Under the pieces are notes generated by a model. That model ran no database searches and was not told where the DNA came from. It saw nothing but the letters and a program-made list of their open reading frames with translations. DNA of 64,000 nucleotides. It comes from Crocodylus rhombifer (Eukaryota > Chordata > Crocodylia > Crocodylidae). Positions 9,754 through 22,491 of this stretch are shown here, piece after piece; the first letter of the stretch is position 1, and the number at the start of each line of letters is the position of its first letter. The position numbers were made by a program, and so were the translations under genes. The stretch is taken from assembly GCA_038503035.1 (NCBI GenBank), contig JAVSML010024717.1, positions 1 to 64,000 of the forward strand. Reading direction: 5' to 3'.

Positions 9754-12167
9754 AAGGCAGCAGCCCCCAGCACTTACTTAGAGGGAGTGCAGTAAGCTCA
9801 AATGCAGCTGCTGCCAGCCCAGCTGCCATCACTGCTACACATAACTGGCCCAGGCCTATGACACCCAGGGCATAGACTCTGGCAGTTAAGTGACTGCTTA
9901 CTGAGCCATTTTATGTTTGTTTGCCCCATGCAGACAGAGTGGCTAACAGCTACTATACAGCTACTCCAGCCCTGTATTTTGCTTCCATCTCCACTATGCA
10001 TTCCTTCAATACCAGATACATACCCTTCTGTTTTTAATAAAGTATAAGATGATTTTATTAAAAATAGTAATAGAGATGCAGTGGAATTGTTTTAACTGTA
10101 TATCCCCTCTCCCATACTGTCTTCTTTAATTATTACTTCACCAATGTTATTTTCAGGCTCACTTTTGCTTCAGGTTGTTGTGAATTTTTACATTTATTGC
10201 TCTTCAGTGCTGAATCCAAAATATTAAATCAGGATGGAAAGGAGGAACATGCACTAGAAGCTGCATGTTTCTACAATAATACTTCCTTACACAACTGCTT
10301 TTCTGCTCTTTATTAATGGTTGAGAAAGAAACAGGGTAGCAAACAGCATGTGCACCATGTCCTCTGGGCATTCCCTTTCCCTAAGAATTCTCCTGCTCCT
10401 TAAGACAATTGTCCTGATCTTAAGCAGAAAAGATAAAACCAGGTTTACTCATGGAATTATATTTCACAGGAGCCAAGCTGCCTTCCACAAAATATTTTAA
10501 TTTGCAGAGTCACTAATGATAATAATGATGATAATAATAATGATGATGTTAATGGTGATGGGAGAGAAAAACCCACTTCTAGAAAAAAATAATCTGATGC
10601 ACTTCTGAGCCCATCAATATCACAAATTCCTTTCCTAGCTGTATAGAATTTTATAGCAGACTAAGTCTCTAATCTAAGCACTTTATAAGAGAAGGTTCAT
10701 TTATTCATTAGCCCAAGCATTACTTCTACAGTTCCCATCTTAAATGAAATAAGGAAACATCTAGTGCCTAGGACTTTAACTTTCAATGTAAATAGCTCTT
10801 TTCATATCTTCCATTTCATAATTCTAAAATCATGCTTAAAATACTTTTTTTTACAAGAAAGAGTGGAGCAGGAAACAAATTTGTGTTGATATAAGTCACT
10901 TTCGGAGTAAAATGACTCATGTTCCTTGAAAAAAGGGAGCTTTAAAACATGTGGGGAAAGGCACACTTTCTGAAAAAGAAATATTTGCTAGTAAACTCAA
11001 ACACTTAAAAGAAAGTGATGTGTTTGACTGCTGCCACGCAGGTCTAGAGTCAGTTCAAGAAAACACTGTGCTCCTATTTGAGCACATCTCTAAATATCAT
11101 ACTTAATAAATAATGAAATAAAAAGAGGGCAAAAACATTCCAGGTATAAAATCTTATGAAAAAGTAGCTTCTGAGGACCTAGAGAGGGAAATGTCATTGT
11201 TTAATTTTCAACAAGGTATACTATGTTAAGAAATATTTATTAGCATAACAGTAAATTCTGTCCAGACTTAGAGAGGTGGATAAATGAGAGAATTTTATTG
11301 TATTGAGCGGCTTCAGATTGGTGTCTGATGAAATTATTTGTCACTGTTAGTTGTTTTAGAACTATAAAGCCATGGTAATTCCATATCCCCTCTTAACCTA
11401 TGTGACACTGTTCATATGTTTATGCCCATACATAATATTTCACCAAGTAAGTAATATGCATGGTCAAACACCATACAAGCATACCCCTCAACGATGAGCT
11501 CCCATTTGCAATTACAGTTTGGGGCCAATTCAGTTAATCAGTGTTTAATTTGCTTAAAATACGCTGTGTTGCTCTTGTATCATTCTAGTTTCTTATTCAG
11601 AATGTCATGCAGTGCTGTCTAATGCTTTATAAAAGTCTGTTACATCAATATTATTACCTTTATCAAAAGATATCAAATTAATTTCACAGGATTTATTTTC
11701 CATAAAACTATGTTGATAAGAATTAGTCAGATTATCCTCCTATAATTGTTTATTAATTGACTCCCTTTCAGTCATTTCATTAGTTTGCTTCAGAGGGGTG
11801 TCAGACTTAATGGGACCATCTGGTCCCATTCAGTGTTGGTATAACATGAGCTTCGTTTAATTTCATGTTCCTCTTAAATGTTCCTGTTGTTCCAATATTT
11901 ATTTTAAATTACCATGAATGGTCCAGAGAGCAATTTGGCAAGTTCTTTAGAACACAAAGATGAAAGTTATCCAGAACCACTGATTTAAAATCATCTAACT
12001 TTGAGAAGTAGTTGCTGTTTCAAATCCTTAGTTATTGTCAGAATGGAAAGGATTTAATAATCATGCTGGTGAGATAACCACATCTGCCCAAAAGAGAAGT
12101 ATTTATTAAATATGTTATAATTATTATTTGTAAATTATTATTTTATTGAATGATTAATTTTGGGTTA
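9754..12167. other. Non-coding stretch, mostly AT-rich
   Basis: The first 250 bp are moderately GC-rich and may belong to an unrecognised repeat; the rest is AT-rich with a GAT/AAT microsatellite at 10512-10561. No gene is supported. Confidence 0.55.
10512..10561. repeat. Imperfect (GAT/AAT)n microsatellite
   Basis: Interspersed GAT and AAT units over about 50 bp. Confidence 0.8.
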
Positions 12168-12269
12168 TTGTCAATAATAATGCTGACAAGACGTATTCAA
12201 TAAATACTTATTTATTCAATAAACTATTTATTGAATACTTCTGACTTTTCTGCATTATTATTGACAATT
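12168..12269. repeat. About 100-bp imperfect palindrome, MITE-like
   Basis: ATTGTCAATAATAATGC at 12168-12184 is exactly inverted at 12253-12269, and the inner arms GTATTCAATAAATA / TATTTATTGAATAC also pair. Together they form one long foldback with a small internal asymmetry. This is the shape of a tiny inverted-repeat transposon or of the fused ends of one. There is no coding content. Confidence 0.75.
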
Positions 12270-13063
12270 TAGCATTTAGTCCTTGTTATAATGCTCTTAT
12301 TTTTCTAAGGTATTTAAGACTCCTTCATTCTGTCCTCTACACAGCAAGCCATCAGCCTTTCCTCGTGCCCTTTTGCCTCCTCCATGAATTTTCTACAATT
12401 CGTAGATTCTAATTTCGATTTGCTGTTATCAACATCAATAGTCTCCTTCTCCATTTGCTTTTACTTCACCTCTAAGACAGGCTACTGTTTTTTGCCTTTT
12501 TTTTTAAACCATTGCAATGTTTTTTTTTCTAAACTATGGGATGTGGGTTTGGACAAATAGTACTAACGTATTAAAATAGTCTAAAATTATCATTGATACT
12601 TTTTCTATTTAAATACCTTAGCCTACTGATTTTGCTCATACTTATTTCATCATTGTAACTGACACTTTTAAAACACTTGTATGTACAAATGAATGGTGGT
12701 TAATGCACTATGCTGGGAAATCAGGGAGGATGCATGTTAAAACCCCCTCTGGGGCTAAAATTCACATCTTGAGTTCTCTAGGCAAATGCCCACCACTCAG
12801 CTACTAGGTCTAAAGCACAGGAGAAGCCTCCTTCTATCCCTTGAACTTATGCTTAGGTGGTTTATGCACACGTGCCTGACCTGTGAATAGTTGACTGGGC
12901 ATGTTTGGTCTCCCAATGTACGCTTATACCTCCACAAGGCAAAAACAGGGCAAAAATGAAAAGAAAATTGCCATTTAGGCACACAAATAGAAATAGAATG
13001 CCTCCCAATATGGATTTATTTTTTTCCAACAAAGTCACCTATTCAGACTTTATGCACAAGTCC
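12270..13063. other. AT-rich non-coding stretch
   Basis: Nothing recognised apart from short poly-T runs near 12500-12530. Confidence 0.5.
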
Positions 13064-13908
13064 CTCTAGCTCAGAGATGAGTAAAATATGACCTATGTAT
13101 GGGCTGGATCAGGCCCACAGTGGACTCCATTTCCCAGCAGCCCCAGCAGTGGAAGCTCCTTCTGGCTGCCACTACTGGACCCAGCCCTGCTGCCCATGCC
13201 CCCTGACCCATCTGCCCCACACCCANNNNNNNNNNAACAGGTGTGGATTCCCCAGGCAGAGGTATGCAGGGAGTGGATCATGCATCGTGGCTCTGCCCTG
13301 GCCCTGGTCCTGGCCCCAGCCCCAGCCCTGTGATGTCACCACCTCAAGATCTTGCCCCCAGCCCCAGATGCTCCCTGCCTGTGTGGCTCCAAGGCAGTCT
13401 TCACAGAGACCCCAGGATTGCAGGGCCACAGTAGCATGTGGCTGGGACTGGGACAGAGCCCCAGTTTTGTGGGCAGGAAGCTGCATCCAGGGCCAGGGCT
13501 GGAATCTTCGGTGGTGACAGCTAGGGGCCAAGGCCATGGCTAGGGCACAGCCATTATCTACATCCTGCACACCCCTGACCATGGAACCTGCACTCATTAC
13601 AGGGGCATGTAGGCAATGGATCATGGCCCAGCCATTATGTCACCACCACAAGATCCTGGGATCTCCCCAGCACCAACTGGCCATCTTGCTTTCAGCCATG
13701 TCCCCATCCTAGCCACCTGGCCACATGCCCTGCTCACATGGGTCCCACCCCCAGAAGTGGGTGTGGGGCAGAGGGGCAAGAGTGCCTGTTCATCAGGGCT
13801 GGGTTCAGCAGTGGCAGCCAGGAGTCAACACTGTCAGGGCTGCCAGGAAATGGAAATGGAGTCCAGCCATGGGTTGGATTTGCCATTTTGCCTACCCCTG
13901 CTCTAGCT
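13064..13908. mobile_element. Non-autonomous hAT transposon with perfect 8-bp target duplication
   Basis: CTCTAGCT stands at 13064-13071 and again at 13901-13908, a perfect 8-bp target-site duplication. The element itself is 13072-13900. Its ends are hAT-like and inverted: CAGAGATGAGTAAAATATG on the left and, read from the right, CAGGGGTAGGCAAAATGGC. Homology between the ends extends inwards ('ggactccatttcc', then 'ggctgccactactg' against 'ggctgccactgctg'), so the element is partly a foldback. No transposase frame is visible; it would have moved with an enzyme supplied elsewhere. A 10-N assembly join lies inside, so the true length is uncertain. The internal GC-rich unit recurs in the element at 38447-38981. 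Confidence 0.9.
13226..13235. other. Assembly gap (10 N)
   Basis: Ten consecutive N. The round length suggests a placeholder, so real sequence of unknown length may be missing inside the hAT element. Confidence 0.99.
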
Positions 13909-14823
13909 GCAACCATCTCCTTTGCAGGTTACAACTACAGCTCCACTCACCACCACTATCCTGGTGCTAAATGCAGAACCTAGAAAAAAAGCCACTACTA
14001 ATTACTCCAGAGTTCTCACATTTGCTCAGGAGTTCACCAGCCTGACTCCCAGACTACGCCACAGTGCTCAATATAGCATCCTCATGGCCATGGGGAGATT
14101 TACCATTCAGACTTCAAAAGATGGAGCTTATCACAAGGCCAAAGATGCCAGACACACAGACTGCATAGAGACACAACTATGCCAATCTCATCAGCCACAT
14201 AACCCTCACAGAGAAGAAACAGACTCAGTAGAAACTCTTGCTCTGTGTTTGTGCTTCTTCCTCCTCTCAAAAATACTAGATCAAACATATCATATCAAAG
14301 AAGAATGAGATCAGAGACTCACTGATGTCCACTAAGGACTTCACTCCTGCTAACCTATTCTACAAGGAATCTGCTGGGATACCAAGGTTGTGGAATTCCC
14401 CTAGAGAATAACCACTGTGCAACTCGTTATGTACAGACATTAGATTTAGATCAATCTAACAATAATTAGGTTGGGAAGGTTAGATCAGGCAAAAATAATA
14501 GGCCTGATCTATCTTTAGTTTACACAGGTGAACTACATGGCTAACCCATGCCTGATCCAACCCAAGTGTGTGTATCAGCATAGCCCCAGACAACCTCCCT
14601 CCCCATACAGATTCACCAACCTTCTCATGGACCTTATGGCCTCCCCTTGTGAACACATGAGCCCTCTTCCCATAGGCCCGCTAACCTACTGCCCCATCCA
14701 ACTCAACTTACTTAGATCACATTCTCAGCATGACTCCCAGCACCAGCAAAGGTGTATACATGCAGGACCTGAACTTAATTGTGCAGCTTAAGGTGAGCTA
14801 CATGATTGTAGATCAGGTCCTGG

Positions 14824-14881
14824 GAGAGAGAGAGAGAGTGAGTGAGTGAGTGAGTGAGTGAGTGAGTGAGTGAGTGAGTGA

Positions 14882-14921
<40 letters not shown>
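14824..14921. repeat. Compound microsatellite (GA)n(GAGT)n(GT)n
   Basis: Uninterrupted GA dinucleotides pass into about 13 GAGT tetranucleotides and then about 17 GT dinucleotides, which suggests stepwise growth from one seed. It is likely to be length-polymorphic. Confidence 0.95.
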
Positions 14922-14925
<4 letters not shown>

Positions 14926-15284
14926 ATCAATGCAGTCCCAGGGCTGGGAAAGCCCAGCCACTCACCTGAGCCCTGGGGCTGGACTTTTCCTACCCTCTCC
15001 CCAACACAGACTGGTCTTTCTTTAGCCTTCCAAACCTTCCAGTCCCAGATAGACACCCCCCACATTGACCTGCCAGCTTATCCAATCCTACCAACCCCCG
15101 CCCCACCACAAGCCCATTAACCACCCACCAATACCACCAACCCCTTCACAGACCTGCTAGTGTCTCTAGTCCTGCCACCTCCCCAGAGCTGCTAGCCTTC
15201 CTGATCCTGCCTGCTCCTCCCCCCGCCCTGACTTACTTAGAGTGGGCTCCTGAAACTGGACAATATCTATATAGCTGGCATCCA

Positions 15285-15327
15285 ATCTACAATCATGCCA
15301 CTTAAAGTATGCTTTGTGATTGTAGAT
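15285..15327. repeat. Short hairpin
   Basis: ATCTACAATCA (15285-15295) is perfectly inverted at 15317-15327. It lies at the edge of the duplicated unit described for the surrounding stretch and may be a transposon terminus. Confidence 0.6.
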
Positions 15328-15420
15328 CAGATCCCAGAAATTTTTGTACTTGGACTCAGTGTCATAATTTTTATCCCTGCAGCACTGGATGTCCAACTAG
15401 TTTACGTACAGTTGATACTG

Positions 15421-16254
15421 TCATAGGCAAATTATCACTATTTTAAACAAAAGGAGATTCCAAAAGCTCCCTTCTGCTTCATTGTAACTGGTCAGAGTTA
15501 CAAGAGACTGGTGGCAGAATATGAGGGAGCTAGCAGAATGGAAGAAAGTGGACACACTAATTAAAGCAAATAAGTTGCGTATACAGAAAAAAAATGCCTC
15601 CTCAAAAAGTTAGTACATAAAAGCAATTTTACTGGGAAGGTGGTACACAAAATACTTTTGCACATAGGATAATTATGTAAACAGTATCACATTGTGTTTT
15701 TCTACCAAAAGAAAGGGAATATTATGTGAAGAATGAATGTTTTAGGTTAAATTACAGTATTTCCACCTGGTCATTATGGGACTCAAAATCTCAGAGGATT
15801 TTCAGACTAGACCACAAGGATACTTTACTTTCAAATGGAAATTCAGGCATTAAATACTTATGAATAAATGTTACACTGTCCCTAGAGGCTTTACTGTGAA
15901 CCCACCAGTTCTTATAATAAATAAATAGGCTTTGCAAAAAAACAAGGGAAGCTAACATTCTCCTGTGCCAGAAGACAATCTATAATTAGAATATATTCAT
16001 TCCTTGGAGAGGGTATTTTTTCATGTACCAACATTAAAGAGAGTCGGATCAATATTGTCAAAGTAAGAGACAGCGGCCACCAACTGTATGTCTGGGTCAA
16101 GAAAGAGAGGGTTTTGTGGAGGATTAAGAATAAACATTTCCATACATAATTTTTCTGTAGCCAACTTAGGCAATCACTCCCCAGGCTGCATTTGTATATG
16201 CAACTATTCTATCCAAAGTGTAGAACTTTAACTAGACCTTCATCTGAGTGACTG
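15421..16254. other. AT-rich non-coding stretch
   Basis: Nothing recognised. Confidence 0.5.
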
Positions 16255-16870
16255 TGGATCATTTCTCTAGCTCATTCAGGTCATTCTGGATCCTGGGTCT
16301 CCTCTCTGGAATAACTCCACCCAACTTGGTGTCATCCATAGATTTGCTACACATGTACTCAATCCTATCATGCAAATAATTAACAAAGATATTAAACAAT
16401 GATGGACCAGGGCAGATTCCTGGGAAACCCCACTTGAAACCTCCTCCCAACTACGCACTGAGCCATTGAAGATTACTCATTGAGCACAATGATCTGTCTG
16501 CCTCCCAGTACTTTTATCTAGTCCATATTTCCTTAGCTTGTTAATGGGAATGTCACGAAAGACAGTGTCAAAAGCCTTGTTAAGGACAAGGCATATCACA
16601 TCTATTTTTCTCTCTCATCCACAGAGTCTGTAGAAAGATATCAGGTTGGTCAGACATGACTTGCTCTTGATAAATCCATGCTGGTAAACCCCAATCACCT
16701 TATTCTCCTCTAGGTGCTTCACAATGGATTTCTTGATGTGCATCTTTCCAAGTATAGAGTCAGGCTGGATCACTGTCTTATATTCCCAAGGATCTTTCTT
16801 ATTCCCTTTCTTAAGGATGGGCACTATATTTGCCCCTTTCCAGTCTGGGACCTTTCCCCAACTCCACAAA
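16255..16870 (-). mobile_element. Degenerate CR1 LINE fragment, reverse transcriptase region
   Basis: Read on the minus strand, two broken pieces of CR1 reverse transcriptase can be recognised: WKGANIVPILKKGNKKDP followed by HGFIKSKSCLTNLISFY (16615-16869), and SLFNIFVNYL with a decayed catalytic box ending MDDTKLGG (16259-16450), in which the usual phenylalanine-alanine before the paired aspartates has been lost. Both element ends are missing. This copy is far older than the one at 1565-4319. Confidence 0.9.
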
Positions 16871-18730
16871 AGTGAGGTCAGGTGAAGTCCCAGATGATAG
16901 CAATAACAACAAAAACAAGATAATATCCAGGAGTTAGAACGAAAGAGGCCAGATGGATGAGTTAGACAAAAAAAAAATCACCTTTAGGGCCCCTTCCCTG
17001 AAAGGCTTCCAGTTTTCTTAGCCATATCATTCATCATCTGTTGCGCCATTGTGAGACACTGGTGCACATTTTGATGCTGATTTACTTAGATTCCACCTTA
17101 CAATAAAGTAGATATTGCAATACAGTATTTTCCCTAAGAAAGATCCAAGTCTTCTATTGGGATTGTATTGAATAGTGAATAAAGGGACATTATTTCAATT
17201 TATATTTACTAATACTATATCTTAAATAATATCCTCCTGTATTTCCAGACTACAGGAAAAACTGAGAGAAGTTAGGCCTTTGGATGGTAAAGCTGAAAAT
17301 TTCCATTCCCAAAAAGAACATTCCCAAATGTTCTACCATTTGATAGAACAGACTCCTTAGTAATGATAGCTTATTTATTATTGAATTAGTCCTAGAAACC
17401 CATACAGAATCATGTCTCCATTAAGATTTTCAAAGCAGAATTATAGACACATTTTCCATTGATGAAAGGTTATTGTAAATGGGTAGTTAACACCTTGTAA
17501 TATTAGTAGTGACAGATGTTCCTTAACATGTAAATAAAATGAATATAAGACATCACAACCAGAGATTCGCCTTTCCTGATTTAAGCACATTGTTAATTTC
17601 ACTCTCCCTAATTTGGGTTAACTAAATAATCCCTATTAGCTGTCCCAGTTTTTAAAAACTTCCATATACCCTGTGAGTTTTACTTTTATATAAAACATCA
17701 TGAAGGCTCTTCCATCCTTGAATCATTTGTTTTGAACAGTCGGTATTGTCACCTTTATGGTTTATAATGGAGAATATAAATTATTGCAGGGGGTCACATT
17801 TTAATTCTTTAGATTGGCTTCCATCCCAGTTTTCTCCCTAGGGTAATAATTCTTTTGATGCCCAGTGGAAAAGAGTTCCATTTAAATAATTTTCCAACTG
17901 AGTCTATTTTTGTTGTTTTAGTAAATTTAATCAGTTTTTCCTCAAGGGTACCATCCTATGAGTTAATCCCATCTCTTTTAATTTCTTTCCTCTTCTTTAC
18001 TGGGCCCCAAAAGTACAATTTATATTTTTCTCCCCTAATACTTTATAATCAGTCTTCTTATTGCTCCTTTCAGAGTGTTCCAAGCTAAACTAAGGTTAAC
18101 AGCTCCTTTATTAATCCCTATGTGCAATTATAACTCTTTAACTTTTTGAACAGAGATTATCAGTTAATAGAGATAGATTGAAATCTCCCATTCCTTTTCG
18201 TCCTCATAAAGAAACCTCTTAATGATATCAGGATAGGATTAGAAACAATAATTGCTGTGACCTATTACTCCTGGTCTAATAACAAACCACCACTGAGATT
18301 CTGGTGAATTGCAAAAGGAAGATGTTTTTATTTGGCACTCTCCCCCTCCAAGCAAGGCATCATCTTCAGCAATCTGGCTGAGCAGCAACACGCAAGCCAC
18401 AGGTAGCAAATCAACACAATTGTTTCACATCGGGCCTACATTCTCTCTGGGAAGCCTTGGCAGAAAAAAATTCTCTACTACGTTTCTGACTTCAGACGAG
18501 CTTCTCAGCGAAATTGAGTGCTGGCTGGTAGAGGGAGCAGCTCTGCAGGTTGCTGTATTTGAGAAGACACTGCAGCTTCACTTTGACACTAGCCCTATCA
18601 TATAAAAAAACTATTAGTCTTATGTCACATTCATTATGGTCTATGGCTCAGCAACATTGGCTTTAGCAAAATGTTCACAATATAGAACAATTACTTGCAA
18701 CTAGCAGAAACAGTAAATGCATCTTCTCAA
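16871..18730. other. AT-rich non-coding stretch
   Basis: Nothing recognised. The part from 17600 to 18100 is rich in T and C on the plus strand. Confidence 0.5.
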
Positions 18731-19110
18731 CATAGGATCATAGAAAAGGAGAGCTGGAAGAGACCTCACGAGATCATGTAGTCCAGCCCCCTGTTTAAGG
18801 CAGGATCGGCCCTGACTAAACCATCACAGGCAAATGTCCTGATCCCTACAGCTCATCTCCATCCTCTCTATTATAGCCCTTGCTGTATTTGAGAACTGTT
18901 ACCAAATCCCACTCCTCAGTCTTCTCTTCTCCAGACTAAATAACCCTAGGTCTTCCAGCCTTTCCTCATAAGTCTTGCATCCCAGGCCCCTAACTATTTT
19001 TGTTGTTTTGTGCTGGACTCTGTTCATGCTATCCACATCGTTCTTGAAGTGTGGGGCCCAAGACAGGGCAGAGTACTCCAGGAGAGGCCTCACCAGTTGG
19101 CCATTTTCCT
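18731..19110 (-). mobile_element. Degenerate CR1 LINE, 3' end
   Basis: The antisense CR1 3' end begins at 18731 with 'cataggatcatag' and continues through the 3' UTR into the C-terminal coding region. The minus strand shows LLEYSALSWAPHFKNDV, TYEERLEDLGLFSLEKRR and related blocks. Homology fades near 19110. There appears to be an internal deletion between the 3' UTR and the coding part. Confidence 0.88.
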
Positions 19111-21702
19111 CACCCTGAATCTACAGGAGTCTATCGAGTACAATTTGCTTAGAAGCCTCCACCCCTGTGATATTCTCATTATTTCATTCACCAGTGTGGC
19201 CTCTTTTCCAATGCTTGTGGTTCTAGCTTCAGTCACCACCAGCATGGGTCCCTCAAGTTTCTGAGCCATCTCATGATCAGACTTTCAGAAATATGCATCC
19301 TCTCCAAAACCATCATTAATAACTCTTCTTCTTGTGGTCACGTTGACATACCCCTTACACTAGGGAGCCAAAACATGTACACTCTTCATATTTGACTGGG
19401 AGGTGTTTCCCCCATCTACTGAGCAAATAAAAAGGCTCACTGGTGAGACAGCTACAATGTTGCCACAGCCACTCCCTTAAGAATTATGAACAGGGGCTTT
19501 GGGCCCATCAGTATAAGTATCACTGACACAAAGGGTTAATAAAAATGCTGGCTCATAGTTAGAGTTCTAATTACCCATAGTGGTTGCAAGGCAGTAAAGA
19601 CTTGTATCAGCCATTGCTTCTGCTTCTTTTTCTGAGCTACTGCCTCTAAAGTCAGCAACCTGCAGCTGGGCCACTGCCTATTGCATAAGCTTAAGCTGCT
19701 TTTCAGCTATTCATTTTAATATTGGGCTTGGGTCCTCATTATTTCAAAAGAGCCACCCCATCATCACAAGCTTTTAGGGTGGTGTTGTTCAGGCATAGCT
19801 TTATTCTGGAGTTAGGTCATGCACTCATTGCCACTGTGTGGGATTACATCATTCCTGAGCTTGCAACTGTAACAGAGGACTCCTACCTCTGTTGCTGGAA
19901 AGTGCCCAGCAGCCAGATATGAAGAGTCACTGTGGCCCTTTTGCCTGGCTCTGTGGGGGCCCCCAAAGCGTGGGCCCTGGCATGGTCACTTCTATTGACC
20001 CCCCAGGGACAGCCCTGCCTCTGAGGCATGGATGTGGCTGTGTGGGTGGCTGGAGAACACAATTATAGACCCTAAGGATCACGAGGCCTTCTTTAGGGCC
20101 TACAGGGCTGGCCTAATGCAAGATGGGCAGGGATAGGGCCTAGTCATCCTAGGAAAGCGAACTAGGGTGGAGAAGCGTTGAGGACTGCTGTGAGGAAAGG
20201 CACCAAAGGAGCTATTTTGGCCTCTAGAGGCTGTCTCCCAAGGTAATCATATTAAGGTTAAGGCATAGAAGGCAAGAGACAGGTCAGGGAGACTGGAGAG
20301 TGCAGCTGGCAAAAAATGTCAGGTGCTGGGGTGGGACCCCTGAGCCCGCTACAGGAACTAACCACTACAAAATCCATGACCAGATACAAAAGCCAACCAT
20401 TGGTTCAGCAACAGAAAGCAATGTACTTGTTAGTAAATCAACACACACACATCCTTCATTGGACCAATAGAAGTGAAATCTGCTCCTGCCTCCAGGCAGG
20501 CTTGTCTCACAGAATGAGTCCTAAGGACCAAGGATGGAATCTGATTCCACTGCATGTACCCAGATAGCCCCTGCCTCACCATGTAGCTGCTGTGTATGGC
20601 ACTTAAGCACAGTTTGCAGTCTTATTACGCATGCAGTTTGTGCAACATTCATGTAATGATATAGATTACATGCCTGGACATACACTTCATATAGCTCCCT
20701 CCAAACATCTAAAATATTAATTTCTCTGCTCCTTAGTTTTTTTCCCCTCAAGTTTTTAGATTTTTCCATAAATATTTATATTCCATTATATATTTGCCTC
20801 TCTGAATGAAAGCAAATCTCGTCTCACTATGACTGACTTGTTTGGAAGAACTAGTTTCAGCTGGAGCTGAAGAAATTTTACTATAAACCTTAGGGTTATT
20901 AGATCTGAGGCCCTTTTGATGCATATTTCTTCTTGAATCCTTCATGACACTCTTGCCAATTATTTCCCATGAAGGTATTTCTCCATCTCCTAGGCTGAAC
21001 TTTTTTTTTCTTTTTTTAATGTTTCTTTTCTGAGGGTGTGGTTCACTTTTTTTTTTCTCTTTTTCTAACATATCGATTAACCAATAGCTGTGAAGTGCAC
21101 TTTCCTGGGTAATATTAATCTATTTGGAAGTATTTTATCCTTTGGGGTTGAAAAATCCATGAAACTGAGGTCAAAGAGCAAGAAAAGATTACAATCCAGC
21201 AGCTCTTCTGTGTGACCTCTAGTGCACTCTGCCAATATATTTTTACAGAGAACAGATGTTGCTAGAGAATCTCATGCACACACATTGCAACCATCTATGG
21301 CCTACAGCTTCTGCCGCTATTTCCACCCAGAATTAAGACATAAATAAACTATTGCTATTAAGTTGCTGCTATTTCTCTGCTGCTGCCTTTATACCAAATA
21401 AAAATGAATATATCAAATCCCTGGGCTTGGCTAAGTCTAACATTAGATTACCATACTTTGCTGTTAGCTATTTTCAGTATCACTTCTTTTGGCTTTTTAT
21501 GCTGTTCTGATAAACACAGTTTTCAAGTATGAATACATTCTGCATATCAAGCCTCTAAACAAATATCATAACCTGGGCATCTCTCTATCTCTAGGCCTCT
21601 ACAAGAAGAAATGTGACTCCATCCCTCCCAAAACTATGGGCTTCATCAATTTTCTAACAATAAGCTTAGCACCAAGGAGGAATCTTCTTCAAATTTTGAA
21701 GA
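19111..21702. other. Non-coding stretch
   Basis: No gene recognised. The part 19900-20350 is richer in G and C and may be an unrecognised repeat. A lysine-rich 107-codon minus-strand frame at 20748-21071 has A/T-rich codons and no known domain, so I do not call it a gene. Confidence 0.45.
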
Positions 21703-21845
21703 CCTGAGGAAAAACACAGTGGTACCTAAAAGCTCATGTATGTCCCTTCAACTACATAGTTAGTCCAATAAAAGATCTTCCACAAAAATCCTTGTCCCTC
21801 ACACTTTGCTTGGACCATCATGGCTACAACATCACCCCAGCACTA
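21703..21845 (+). mobile_element. Penelope-like element relic with hammerhead-like core
   Basis: The order of blocks is that of vertebrate Penelope-like terminal repeats: a CTGAKGA word (CTGAGGA, 21704-21710), a pairing region, AAAAGCTCATG (hammerhead GAAA box changed to AAAA), then 'agtccaataaaagatctt' and 'ccatcatggctacaacatc'. Related blocks lie antisense at 36505-36740. Terminal repeats of Penelope-like elements are known to carry hammerhead ribozyme motifs; the copy here is mutated in both core boxes and unlikely to cleave. No coding part remains. Confidence 0.55.
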
Positions 21846-22198
21846 CCAATCCAAATGATGAGCACCTGAAGTAATAATTTGCAAATGTAGTGGTCTGCAA
21901 CTCTGACTAAAAACCTAAGTTTAATACTCCATCAAAGATAGTTAGATAAATGCAGTGAATGTGTAGGTTGTTGGTATTTCCTACTTCTCTACCAGCCCCA
22001 GCACTGATGCAGGTCAAGAGGGTCTTGGGCTAGAGATTGCCAGAGCATTAAGTGTTCCAGGCATTCTCCCAAGATATCCTTGCTGTGGAGTCTATAAGCA
22101 GGTTAGCATGGCCTCACATCAAGGATCTCCTCATCAGTGAGTTTTCAGACCAGTCTCTGCTCCCTTTGCACTGCCTGAGTGGCACAAATGGAACAAAG
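21846..22198. other. Non-coding stretch
   Basis: Nothing recognised. Confidence 0.5.
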
Positions 22199-22491
22199 CA
22201 GTGGCAATGCGTAGGGGATGCACGAGGGTGCATATGTACCCCCTGAGAGAAGCACCACTGCCAACACCACCAGCAGCATCCGTGGGTGGTCACCAATCAC
22301 CACTAGCCACCGCCAAGACTACCGGTGGTATCTGTAGGTGGTTGCCGACTGCTGGTTGGCACTCGCCATCCCCCCACCACCAACACTGCTGCAGCTGCCT
22401 GTGGGAGCTCCCCTCTCACCACCACCACGCCACCACCGCCTGTGGGCAGTCGCCATGTCACCCCCATCCTCTGGTGGCATTCATCATTCAT
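22199..22491. mobile_element. Non-autonomous hAT-like element, family C copy 1
   Basis: The element starts CAGTGGCAATGCGTAGGGG and continues with 'tgtaccccctgagag', the same left end as the copy at 50278. The flanks GAACAAAG (22191-22198) and TAACAAGG (22492-22499) agree at six of eight positions, which suits an aged 8-bp target duplication. The interior is an imperfect CAC/CCA-rich sequence and differs from the other copy. No transposase is present. Confidence 0.5.

Larger units (their letters stand above)
13909..15420. other. Non-coding stretch with duplicated unit and microsatellite
   Basis: From about 14520 the sequence is C-rich on the plus strand and partly duplicated: TGATTGTAGATCAGGTCC at 14803-14820 recurs as TGATTGTAGATCAGATCC at 15317-15334, each some 100 bp after an 'acttacttaga' block (near 14708 and 15231). 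This looks like an unrecognised non-autonomous repeat around the microsatellite at 14824-14921. No gene is supported. Confidence 0.45.

Noticed and set aside
13088..13624. Proline/glycine-rich frames of up to 150 codons
   Set aside because: They span an assembly gap inside a non-autonomous hAT element and have no domain.
14824..14921. CRISPR-like or satellite array
   Set aside because: It is a simple compound microsatellite with no spacers.
20748..21071. Lysine-rich 107-codon minus-strand frame
   Set aside because: A-rich composition explains the lysines; there is no domain, start context or neighbouring exon signal.
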